64,000 nt of DNA from Pleodorina starrii (Eukaryota > Chlorophyta > Chlorophyceae > Chlamydomonadales > Volvocaceae), in contig BRXU01000025.1 in assembly GCA_030267565.1 (NCBI GenBank), positions 1,285,501 through 1,349,500 on the forward strand, in the 5' to 3' direction. The notes below the pieces were generated by a model. It was not told the origin of the DNA. It ran no database searches and saw only the letters and a program-made list of their open reading frames with translations. The position numbers were made by a program, and so were the translations under genes. Every line of letters starts with the position of its first letter. The first letter of the stretch is position 1. This document shows positions 11,101 through 22,774 of the stretch, one piece after another.

Positions 11101-13938
11101 ATACGTACAGAGGACAGAGCCGCGAAATGGTCGGGGTGTGTGTCTGTGTGTGTCATTATTTAGTATGATTCATTCCACAAAATGAGGCACAGGGTCCGTG
11201 CGTGCGTGCTCCGTTGGTCATCATGCGGACATACATACACCAACTAATAAGAACAAAGTACCCCAAATGAAATACGCGACGAGCGAGCGTGCAGGTGTAA
11301 ACGTTTTCAATTGTTTGCTGTTTGTTGTACGTACTTGCGTCCTTTACGTACGTGTTATACATATATATACATACATACACGCTTACCAGACAGTACCCCA
11401 CACCGCGCCATTGAAGATCTCGACTCGGCCCTCCTGGAGTTGCTTCCACCCACGAGCCGCAGCGAGTACAGACTTGATGGGGGCCACGGCGGCGGCGGGG
11501 ACGACGGTGGCGGTGGTGGCGGTTGCTGCCGAGGAGGATCTGTGGGCGCATACATACATGCATGTCATGATGTGCACATAGATAGCATACACAGGCTCGC
11601 TCGCTAGCGTACACACGAGCGGTGTGTGCCGTAAGTCACACAAAGCAAGCAAGCCTCATGGCAACTTTGGTCGATCGCGGGTTTCTGAGCCCTCCCCCGC
11701 CCCCCCGGGTTTCGCTCGGTCCTGCGTGCGTGTCCGAGCGAGCGACTCGTGCTGTCTGCTCTTGGTAGGGTGCGTGTGAGCCAGCAGTGCCGCCCTGCTC
11801 GCCTCGTTCCGGTGCAGTGCACGAAAGGTGATGAGGTGGCCCGCCCGTTGGCTCTGCTCTTCCCTGACTCGTCTGGAGCGAGCCCCCACGCACGCACTAC
11901 ATACCATTCTGTACCAACCACCACCTCCCACAACAACAACAACAACACGCAAATAAAGACGAAGGTACAAAGAAGTACAAGGAAGTACAATGAACGAAGG
12001 AAGTACGTCATAATTCAGCAGGATGGGCAATGACATCGACGGATGGACTTGCCTGGCAGCGGTGGCGAAGGTAGATCATGTGGATCATCCGGTTGCTGTG
12101 TTGGCAGAGGCGACGGTGGTTGATGGGAGGACGCCAGCAAGGGTGCTGTGACGACAGGTGACGGCGTATGAGGTGGCTGGGGAGGCGGGCGTGTAAACGG
12201 CGGCAGAGACGGGCCGGGCGGATGAGACGGTGGTGGCGGCGGCGATGGAGAGGGTGGTGGCGGGGATGGTGGTATTGGTGAAGGCGGTGGCGGCGGAAAG
12301 GGTGGTGGTGGTGGCGGCGGTGTTGGTGGTGGCGGCGGCGGATAAGGTGGTGGAGGTTGTGGTGGCGGCGGCGGTGGCGGCGGTGGTGGCGGCGGGTAAG
12401 GTGGGGGTGGCGGCGGGGACGGTGACGGTGGCGGCGGTGGAGAAGGTGGGGGCGGGGTTGGAGGAGGTGGAGGGTATGAGGGTGGAGGCGCTGAAGGTGG
12501 GGGAGTGGAGGGCGGTGGTTGGAAAGGCGCCGGGGGCGATGGTGAAGGATTGAGGGGAGGCGGCGAGGTCGGCGGCCGATGGAGGGGCGAGGGCGGATGC
12601 GGGTAGGGCTGTGCTGGCATCGGTGGCATGGGTGGCCCAGGGCTGGGCGCCGGCGGCGTCGAGTCCGTGAGCGCTGGCGCGAGGTTTCCACGCACAAACA
12701 AGAATGCAAGGCGATGCACCCATGGGCCATCCACCGTCGATTGCGTCATAAGGCCCCCTAACGCGAAGCCCGCCGGAACATCAGCCTTCACCTCTGAAGC
12801 GGGGTCGTCGCAAGGCCAGGCGGTGTTGCCGAGAGACAGCACGACATTGTCGTGCATGTACAGCTGCACGTATTGTACGGCTCGGCCCATGATGTACGGA
12901 TCCGTACAGCAGATACCGTACGCAGTCACTTGAAGTGGAAAGGCACTGTACAAGGCGGGGTCGTCGCCCGAAGATTGGGGCAGCTGGTGTGCTGTCAGAT
13001 TGACGAGACTCGCTCTGCCGCCAGCAACGCCGCCGTGAACGGGCCCGGAAACGTTGTCAGATGCATAGCGGGAGGTCAGAGAGCGTACGACATCACCCGA
13101 GGCCGTCGCCGCTATGGAGCTTAATATGCTCCGGCCAGCCAGCTCGACGTCACTGGTCGTTGTGTACGAATAAGACGCGTCATCGTGGCCGCAGTAAAAC
13201 TCGCTGACCCGTATTTCGGTTCCCGACGTCGTCGTCCGTGACATCATCATTAGAAGTGCCGAGGATGGCGCGTCTGGCGGCGTACCTTTGTCGGTGTTTG
13301 TCGATGCTGCAAGGCATGAAAGAACCCGGCGATCGCGTGGAGGCCGAAGGGCGGGGAGGACAGATGATGGGCGGGGAGGGCAGATATGCGCGGATGGACG
13401 GACGGCGCGTATGGATGGACGGATGGGTGCTGCTGAGGACGCCGACGGTGCGTTGACCAGGGCAGAGGGCACATACATGCAGGTAGGTACGGACTCCTGT
13501 ACGACGGCGGACGCCACTGCCCGCGCGCCGCCCTCTCACCCACGCACGGCTGCAAACGCAGACCGTGGGGAAATAATGATGGATGTCGGTATAGCTTTAT
13601 CGCTCAAAACGGTGATCCCAGTCGAATGCCTACAATTTGGTGGTCTAATAAATTTACGGTATATATGGGGCCTTGGGACGCACGCACCCACCGAATGGAT
13701 CAAGGGTGAGGGTGGCAGACGGCGGGTCGCCCCGACCATCCCGCCGGCTGATGGCGCCCCCCACTGCTTCCAGAATGCCGAAGCCGCCGCCTAAACCGAC
13801 CGCGACCAGGAATACCGAAAGTGCCCTCCACAAGCGCCTCTTGGAGTAACCAGACGACGCTACGGGGGCAGCAGGGGCTGCTGCGGTGGCGGAGCAGTGC
13901 GCGCCGTGCAGCAGTGGTGTACTCCGCTGAAGCGCCAT
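7907..13938 (-). CDS. membrane-anchored Pro-rich protein with two SRCR domains (one exon frameshifted)
   Basis: Exons in order: 13938-13692, 13306-12053, 11539-11387, 11006-10898, 10445-10353, 9970-9949, 9506-9248, 8863-8755, 8533-8441 and 7942-7907. Residues 36-60 form a hydrophobic signal anchor after SKRR. Residues 83-295 are a Cys-poor domain I do not recognise. About 200 residues of PPPSP-type stalk follow, typical of volvocine wall proteins. Then come two scavenger receptor cysteine-rich domains, each with RLVGG, GRVEIFNG, WGTVCDD, VVCRELGY, HQC and a DVGV(R/Q)C end. The protein stops soon after the second. SRCR domains bind ligands outside the cell; such proteins are known in Chlamydomonas. 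The exon sum is one base short of a whole frame because of a deletion near 11441 in the first SRCR. The intron after 12053 has a GC donor (AG then GCAAGT) and fits in phase. The 13938 start and first donor are less certain. Confidence 0.75.
8084..8124. repeat. (TCTA)n microsatellite
   Basis: About ten tandem TCTA units in an intron of the double-SRCR gene. Confidence 0.95.
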
Positions 13939-14278
13939 TACAGGTTAGGTGATATGTGGCGAACTGTTGGCTGGCAGTCCGATGGTATGGCTCAAGAACT
14001 GCTAAAACGATGCCTGCTACTGCAATGACTACTGCCTGGAAGCAAGCGCGGCGGTAGGACCGACGTACAGCCACCCGCTAATAATGCAATTTTTATTCTG
14101 TTGAGACACCGGGTTTTCGATCATGTTTTTCATGTAATCAATTGTTCTATATGAATTGTAGATCTTTTTGCAGATCACACATCATTGCTGCACGTGTGCG
14201 TAAACTAACAGTATGCCGCGGCGGCATTTTATTTGACAGCAGCAATAAGTTAAGTTGATTCGGGCCGTGGTAGCAAAG

Positions 14279-14279
<1 letters not shown>

Positions 14280-14371
<92 letters not shown>
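14280..14371. repeat. (TA)n microsatellite, about 90 bp
   Basis: An uninterrupted AT dinucleotide run upstream of the double-SRCR gene. Its length is likely polymorphic and may be misassembled. Confidence 0.97.
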
Positions 14372-14372
<1 letters not shown>

Positions 14373-14840
14373 CGCACCTTGCCCTTTTACATGCTTCAGC
14401 GTTGTAATGCTGGGAAAACACTTGGAACCAGGTACGTACACAGGGCCCACGTGTAAAAGTAACTTGCCACGTGGGGCCTACATGATTGGTCCAAACCGAT
14501 GCATTGATTTATAATCAAATGGTACAATGCCGATTTTTCGAGTACGTGCGCGTGAAACGACACCAAGACGGGAATCAAGTTTGCGCCTTAATGGTTAATA
14601 TTCATGATGTTCAAGCGCTTTATTTCATTCTGAAGGTTTTCTGGAATTTATTTGCCTTGAATGAACAGAGTTATTACAACACTTTTAACGCACCAAGAGG
14701 ATCGACAGATAATCTGCGTCTTCCCAGCCAGCAGTACGGCGGTGCATACGCGGCCGTAGGCCGATCCCCGGCGGTGGCGTCCGCGACGGACTGGGCGGGG
14801 CCATCACAGGAAAGTGTCACGTCAGTGCATGTGAGTGCGT

Positions 14841-14973
14841 GTGTGTGTGGGCAAGTGTGGGTTGGGTTGGGAGCGAGACGAGGGAGGATAGGAGGGCGGG
14901 GAAGAAGGAACTTCTTCCCCGCCTCCCTCGTCTCGCTCCCACCCCAACCCGCACTTGCCCCCCCCACACACCC
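14841..14973. repeat. long near-perfect inverted repeat (hairpin), arms ~62 bp
   Basis: The left arm, running from the GTGTGTGGGCAAGTG region through GAGCGAGACGAGGGAGG to GGGGAAGAAG, is matched by its reverse complement directly after a loop of only a few bases. The main difference is an 8 bp insertion (ATAGGAGG) in the left arm. It could be a foldback MITE or a small-RNA hairpin; the sequence alone does not decide. Confidence 0.8.
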
Positions 14974-16494
14974 CTTGAAGGGACGGGATCATGCACCGAC
15001 GCGATCGTATGGTAGCTCGATCGGCAGTTTCGATTAAGTAGTAAGGTAACATGTACGTCGATCGGTACGTCGGTAAGAACTAAAGGGTCTGGACTTCGTT
15101 GCGTCGCCGCTGCGCGCGGTGTTCTTGATTAAATACTCGATCTCTCGATACGGATCTCTCCCCGTCCAGACAGACACGGCTCGCTGCAGCCGAGCTGAGG
15201 CGACGACGACGCACGGACATTATTGCAACCACGCTGGGCATGCAATATACGGATAGATCCCTACAAACACACGACCCGATCTACCAGATCGGCGGCCTGG
15301 ATGGCAAGCCTAAAAGCGGCGGCCGAACTTCTAGCCAAACTGCACATTGCTACTAAACTAACAAGTAATACCGTGTTGTGCTGCTTAAGGTGGCCTTAGG
15401 CAGCAGCACGGCGGGTCCGACCCCTAATACGTTATTAGACAGATAGATTGACCCAGCTCACTCCTACGTACAACAAATGCGCACAGAAATAATTTACAAG
15501 CTTAGATTTTATTTCCATCCTGCATTAAATTTATTATGCCTGCTGCATGCAATGTTCAGCCCAAAGCGCGACATCGCAGCTTTGCATGTATGTGCGTGTC
15601 CATGGGAAATTCCGTTCCGCTCGATCGCCAGGCGGGCGAGCGACCACGCACGCAGCATGCAGGCCATGCACCATCATCATAGGACCAACCAACCATGATG
15701 GTGCAACTGACAAACGGTAAGTGTCAACGGAGTCAACGTAACATGCATACTTTGCACTTCCAGCAGGGACCGCCACACGACCAGGCAGGCAGCCCTCCTA
15801 ATTAGGAGGGCTCTTCGGCGATCTCACCGTCAGAGCTAAGCCCATTGCTTGGATGGAATGAAGGGGGAAACCCTCACTACCATATATACAGTGTCTCAGC
15901 AGCCCTCGCTCGGCCAGCGTCAGGCCCGGCGAAATATGCATGTGTGTAAGACACATGCATGTATGTATGTGGCCCTTCCATGTACAGTATCGCAAGGGGA
16001 AATACCATGCATGTGCGGTGAGCAGCCTTGAACGGAATGAAGTCCAATTGCCGCTGCGTGCAGTGATGACGTGGTTAGTTGCGGCCATGCATTCAGAATC
16101 AACCATCCACATCGTAATTCCGGATTATACGTGCCATCCATGATGGTAAATGTACTCCATCAACAATAGTACCATAGCTGATATCCACATACACGAGCGA
16201 GCGACGGATTGGAGGACAAATTTCAACCCCATGCATCAGCCCGCCCGCCCCCCAGCCACGTCCCCAAACCCAGTCCGCGCGCCAAGAAAGCAACCCTGCC
16301 TGCTAGCTGCGCACAGATCACAATAATGTTGGTTGCTGCTGCTTCGGGCCTACAGTTCGCTCGATTGCGCACGGCTCCATCCATCCGATCTATCCGCCAG
16401 CCGCTACTACTGCGGGCCTGAGTTAGACCAGTGCTTGTCAATCGACCCATGCATTTCGTCAACGTTAGTTGATTGGAGGGCGGATGATCGTTTT

Positions 16495-19400
16495 TTAGTG
16501 CAACCGCTGCAGTAATAATGCACACAACAATACCGCCAGAAAAATGCGCACAGAGCAGCAGCAAATGCGACAATGCGCCGCAGATCCAGGCACCGATGCC
16601 TCATAATCTGGAGAAAGTTCCCCGCCGCCATCCGACCCTATGGTCCTTGGGGGCGGTGGACGTTTGCGACGGGGAGGTGGCGGATATACCGTAATACGCC
16701 GGGGGGGTGGGGGCGCAGGCGTATTGCGACGCGACCTCTGGGGTGATGATGGTGAAAGGGGTGGACGTGGAGACGGCGGTGAAGGAGGCGACGGCGGCGA
16801 GGGTGGCGGCGATTCATTGCAGTCGGGGTCGTCCATATCCACCAGACCGTCACTGCGGAGCCGGAAGCAGGACATAGCGTGACTGATGGCAACTATCGAC
16901 ACGGGCCAGCTGGCCATGCGTAAGCTGTAGCGGAAGCTAGTGATACATCAGGGCAATCAAGCGCAAGCCCAGCCAGCTAGCCAGACAGGACGAGCCACCC
17001 GCCCAGCAGCTAGCAGCAGTAAGGAACGAGCGGACCCTCGCTTCTCATCTCCTGGCTGCATGGGCAAAGCTGCTGTTTCGTTAGTTCCGTACAGTCGTTT
17101 TAACTGCGCAGCGGGCCTATCTATTGTATTACCGATTATTTTCCCGAATAAACGAAGGTTCCAGCTATCGATGGATAGGAACATGCAGCGCACACCGCAT
17201 GGCAGTTGGTTACGCTCGCTCCTTACCAGTCGTTATCTTGACCATCGCTGCACAGGGAGCCGACGGCTTTGCTCTCAACCTCTATCAAGAAGCGGCACAG
17301 AGTGACGGTGGCGTGGGTGTCCGTTTTGCTCTTGACAGTAACGGTGAAGCCGCCAACCGAGCCTGTTGGGAGCATCTGAGTGAAGGAGCGGTTGGCGGTT
17401 CCCCACCAGCTTTTACGAATGTACGGAAGGGGTTCGTCGTCCGTCATCACCGACATCACGTAAGTCCAATCTTGAACCACAGCCGGTTGTCCGTTAAATC
17501 TGTGATTGTATCGGTTTATCCTGAACGGGACGTACGTATGGTACATAATCAAGAATTGCGGCGTCAGTCGCGCGCGTGGGCGGCGGGGTAGGTTTAGTGC
17601 GCGCCAGACAGGGAGCGAGGTGGGAATAATAAGGCAGGAGTTCTTAATTTACAACCCGACGTCTGTCCATGTTTGGTAAATAGACATGCGTGTGACGCTC
17701 ACTATCTGGGGAAAACAAAGCTAAATACGCTGAATAGCTAAATATCTAGATTAAAGCTGCATCTTCGTTCGCATGCAAACACGTATGTTAATAAACGAGG
17801 TTGACCCTGATGGGGGCACAATGCTTGTCATCCATCCACGATAGATTGATTATTACTGCCAATGTATCGCCAAATAATTGCTCGTCGCTGCCTCACCAGA
17901 CGCGCTTGTCAACTTCGGGATGCAGGCCCGAGTCATAGGAGCCCGCTGCCGACTGGCGAACCCTGCAGGCATGCAGATTTACTCAAAGAACACAGTGAAT
18001 GAACGTTCCGTCCTCATATATACTCGACAGAGGGGAGCGTGCCGGGCTCGCGCAATCGATAGTTTTGCAGCACAAGGGTGTGTGAACTGTCCAAGTAGTA
18101 GTCCTGCTGAATCAGTTTAGAATGATGCACCTGCCTACGTACCTGTACGACACAAAGACGGCGTCTTGGATAACTGGGGCGGAGATATTATCGATCGCCC
18201 TGTTTGATTTGTCGTAAATGATTCGGAGCATGTTATTTTTGCCGAGATGCATGGACGGCAGGGTGAACTGCTGCGTGACTCCGGGGATGAGATCGTAGGC
18301 ATCGATATGGCCGCCGGGAATGGGCTTGGCCCAGCCAGCCTTGTACGACTGCGTGCAACCAAAGCAAGCATGTCCCGGGCTGCGTGTCAGCTGCCATTGT
18401 CGCGCATTCATATATACGATAAGATGCAAAGCGCACATTCAAAAATTGATTCAACGTGACGCAAAGCAATATATCTATCGCTGGATAATTGCGTGCATGG
18501 AACATACGAAGCAGGAACATACACGTTCTATGCTTTGCCGGCGCTAGGCACATTGACTGGAGGCTCTGTGTATATATGTCCGCAAACTGGAAATTAACGG
18601 CCCAAACCAAGAACCTGCCCACGCGTCCAGTGGCATGGAAAACGATTACAGAAATGCGCGGGGATGGCGCGGTTTATTATCAGATCGGCAAAGAAACATC
18701 AGACATACACATGTGACAGAGCCAAACTGCACATACACACACGCACTACGTACGCACGCACGTTTGCCTTACCACCCACCTGTGCCGCATTGGTGCACAC
18801 GATCTGCTGCTCAACCCTCTCGGCAAATCCCCCACCCATGGGGCACTGTTGATCGCCGTACTCTTGAGCAAACCATCGATTATTACTCCCGGTGGAGATG
18901 ATACGAGCCGAATGAGACAAGCCAATGTTGTGGTCTGAAAGCATGCACCGCAGAAATGTAACGGCACGGTCAGGTCAGGCTCAGAGAGATGAATAAGTTG
19001 CCTGCTGCTGGGGCAGTATTATGTAATAACCCTTTCTTTCCGCAGGCACATACGTAAAAAACCCAAATATGGAAATATATAAGAGCAGTAAGAGCTGCCT
19101 AGCTAGCTGTATATCCACGTCACATACACCATTCTCATCAATGCATCACGTGCGTGTGATGATGACCTACTTAGCTCTTGAACGACGATGTTCGTCCATA
19201 GAAACTGTTCTTTCAGGCCCGTGTTGATCCAGGAGTAGCATGTACTGAGGTCAGTTGCACTGCACGCCATGGATGCCTTCAAACACATACACGTACAAGC
19301 GGCCATGCAGAAGGGCGGGAAGGACTACTCGCGTAACGTACGTAGCTGTTGATCAGGTCAGGGGCAGCTTAAATATCCGTGGCTGCAGGAAGAACGCATG

Positions 19401-22400
19401 CAGGCCTGTACATTCTATCTGTTGTCTCATTCCTACGTAGCTTGATAGGCAGGATATATTCAATACATCTATCGACCAGCCAGCAGCCGTCCAGGTGAGC
19501 CCCACGAACCCACGCACCATGCCGGCCCAAATGGCGATGTTGCTGCGATACCAGTTGAACGGAAAGAGAAACATTTTGCGGTATTTTGCCCATTGTATAG
19601 ACGGATGGTTTTTCTGCAAACAAGCATATACGTAGTCGCGTGCAGGCAAGATAGATGGATTGAATGATGAGTGCACGCACGCACTGCAATGCCGGCGGTC
19701 GGTCGGTGCATGCCAACACACATAGATATCAAAACTCCTCGCTCGCTCGCTCTCGCCATCGACGACATGCATGCATTTAAGACCTCCTATATTCCCTGGC
19801 TCAAGGACAGTCCCAAGCATAAAGAAACTGCCCCCTTTGCTCAGCTACAAGCAACCCCCTTTGCTCAGCAGCAGCGAGCTAGGCCACCAGCAAAGCTAAA
19901 CTGACATACATATATATACAGGGCACCTGAACTTGCATGCATTGGATGGGCGGGAGCATACAAACTACGTAAATAAAACGTACGCAATTGCATGCACGGA
20001 TTACTGCGTATGAAAAGTATGCATGCTTCCTTCCTACGAACCATCAGAATTGGAAGCAAGGTCTAGCTAAGGATTGCGTCCACGTACCAGCAGCCAGGAA
20101 TAAGCCAGATCCACCAGAGCATAGAGCTCGGCCTGGTTGTCATTCCATATTTCTTTTGAATTTCCGACTGTAAAGTCGAACGCTCGATTTTTATCGGTAA
20201 TGCCGCTGCACGGCAAATCTATGTCAAATATCAGATTGGAATCCCGCCTGAAGGTAACCTGGTTGTACGTGCACTCCTGTGAGTAGATCGGAGCAGCAGG
20301 CAGGGGACAACAGGACCGGGAGGACATACGGCGGGCGCGCGACACGGCCCAGGCTATTAGAAAAAACATACAGACTTTGCATGACGGATGCATGGATGGC
20401 CGATCTGGCAAAGTATAATGACAGCAGCAGATATAACGTTTTGTGTACGTACTAGAACAATAATAAAAATTAACACATGGCCCCCCTGCGGATGATATGG
20501 TGCTTTCTCCTCAGCTTTTCCTCATCGTTACGTAATATCTATCCAAGACGCAGTGATACCAGATGAACGAATGCATCTATCTCGGCACAGGTTCGTGACT
20601 AGCCATTATTAGCCCTCGCGCGCGACGCGCCTCACTTTGTACCAGCGCTCCAAATTTCCATTGACGTTCGAATTGTCAAAAAGCAAATCCGCCACTCGAG
20701 ACGCATTGAGCGCCGGGATCATGCCGCAAGCTGAGAGCTTGACCACAAATGTAATCGAAGCCATGTTTTGTTGCACGCCGTATGTGACAAAAAGATCCTT
20801 CAATTGATGCCATTGTGGTTGCAGTGGCGGCAGGCAGCAGCAGCGGGCATGTGTGCAAGGCCGGCATCAACGAATAATAATAATGTTAGGAGGATGGTTG
20901 CAGCTATATTTGGAATGAATATATACAGAAGCATTTGAATAAAATGTATTAATGCCTACACGGTATGCCTATTAATTCTGACAATAATAATGCATCCACG
21001 CTGTACATATGATGTATGCATGTATGTATGTATGTATGTCTGTATATATTACTGCCAGCCATCAGTAATAATGTTTAATCGCACAACATGACCAGTGCGT
21101 GTTCCATCCCCTTTACAAATTCCGAAAACTCGCATGCCATACAACGCCGTTTACATAGAAGTCAACGAACAACGCACCTTTTCAGAGGCCCTTCCGGTGA
21201 CTGATGTGGCTTCTGACTTTAGCGCAGCAGATGTCATACCAATTCTATTTAAGGCTTCCCGAACTGCTAGGACCTCCCGCACCGAGCGGCGGGTGTTGTG
21301 AAAGTCCAGCACCATGCGGCGGGCGGCCTCGTGCATCTCGCTGAGCCGGCGCCGGCGGGAAGAGGAGTTGCCCAAGCCAAATGCTGTGAAGCGTCGATGG
21401 AAGAGCGAGCAAGTCATTGGGGCCTCGATATCGGCGGTAATTATTGTTGATGCACATGCGCGCGGGTGTACGACATCTCTTTCGAATAAACATGGTGAAT
21501 TGACATCCGTCTATACCTACCCCGATTAGTGATGGGATCTTTGCATCTATCCTAGCTTACGACTTACTCGTTAGGTCGAGCTGGGCCGCCATATCGGCTG
21601 AGATGTTAAATGTGAGACGGGCGTTTACCACATCGCCTGTCCGCAGTGAAGCGCTGGTTTCGCCAAAATCAACCGTTAGGAAGTCCCGGGGGGCGTCGCT
21701 TGGGCGGGTATCGAAGAGTGTGTAGGTTAGCTCGCTCGTCTGCTGCGTCGTCGGCAGGTCCGTCTCCGGATTGTCCGGATCCGGATGCGCATGTTCATGT
21801 GAGACGAAGAGCATCACCTCGCCTGGATCCGGCGAGGTAAGGGGCAAATCTCCATGTCATTAACAACAACTTTTATCTCTGCCAGGGGCCGCCGGCCCCG
21901 GCTTGAGGGAGCCCTCTCTTGCGCGAACGAGGAAGCGAACGAAGCGCACGCGGCCGGACAGACAGACGCAGCCGCGCGCTCTCCTCTGCGCTGTGTTTCG
22001 GCCCGGTCAGGGCCCCAGTGCTCGTCCGTTCATTCTCAGGTGATGAATCGCCCACAGTGACCCCGTCATATCAACCATTGCCCCTCTGCCTTTACGTACG
22101 TAGATATCAATACTACTGCCCAGACTCTCTAGCTAGCGTCCTTACGGCAATACTTACGTAAGCATAAACATTGTTACCAATTTGATTTCCACACGCACCT
22201 TCGACGTCGATTGTGACTGGGACGTCCGAGGTACTGTTCGAAGCCACCTGCTGCTGTGCCTTGGCTCCTACTGGGTGATACACGGCATAATAGTAATCGT
22301 CACGCACACACCACAAATATTGGCATACATAAAGGAAGGTCTGCTTTGAAGTGTAACGCTTAGTTTCACGTACGGGGGGTCGGCGCGCGCGCAGCGGGGG

Positions 22401-22774
22401 GCAGGCCGCCGCCGACGCAAGGCCATGTACCCCCCCTGACATGTATGCGTGTACGTACCGACAGGCTCAACGTGTACACAGATGTTGAGTCTGCGGTATG
22501 TCGCTTGGGCCGCGCGCTGGATTCAGAATCCAAGTCAAAATGCTATCTAGCGTTCCAACACAATAGTGTGTGCTATATGTCGTCACTCCAATGTAATCCG
22601 TCGTTTAACTAAGTTTCAATTTGCCGAACCAAGCTTAAATAGACCTATATTGTGCGTGTGCATAAATGCAGCCGAAGAGCCATCCGGCGTAAGTCGCTCC
22701 CTTTACTTACTTGGTATGGTGGTAGTGGCTCCTGACAACAGAGCCAACAGGAAGAGGATGCCCCCTCGGGCCAT
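16495..22774 (-). CDS. gametolysin/VMP-like metalloprotease (peptidase M11) with Pro-rich C-terminus
   Basis: Exons: 22774-22711 (signal peptide MARGGILFLLALLSG), ~22330-22199, 21822-21568, 21383-21178, 20797-20636, 20276-20088, 19613-19518, 19276-19171, 18934-18780, 18348-18143, 17962-17897, 17520-17227 and 16852-16495, about 758 aa. Junctions from exon 3 on agree in phase. The metal site spans exons 8 and 9 as QELNHNIGLSH, i.e. QExxHxxGxxH, the variant described for Volvox VMPs in place of the HExxH of gametolysin. Downstream EYGDQQCPMG and VCTNAAQ are typical of M11. Exons 12-13 form CSDGQDNDCDGLVDMDDPDC, a Cys-bounded Asp-rich motif like MopE-type metal sites. A Pro-rich stretch and a short hydrophobic C-terminal tail ending QRLH follow. 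Likely role: secreted or surface cleavage of extracellular-matrix proteins. Entry into exon 2 is unresolved, because the acceptor that works in the paralogue is mutated here. Confidence 0.8.
21870..22062 (+). mobile_element. short 3' fragment of the L1-like LINE family
   Basis: This intronic stretch resembles, in opposite orientation, the 3' terminal region of the LINE at 47937-53231. Shared blocks include CCAGGGGCC, the GCGCTGTGTTTCGGCCCGG type segment, AGTGCTCGTCC, and the end TCGCCCACAGTG. The paralogous intron at 45992-46219 lacks it, so it arrived after the gene duplication. I could not define a target duplication. Confidence 0.6.

Larger units (their letters stand above)
13939..16494. 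other. intergenic stretch between the SRCR gene and the metalloprotease gene
   Basis: It should contain the promoter of the SRCR gene and the 3' UTR of the metalloprotease gene, both on the - strand. It also holds the (TA)n tract and the long hairpin listed separately. I see no other coding sequence. Confidence 0.6.
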
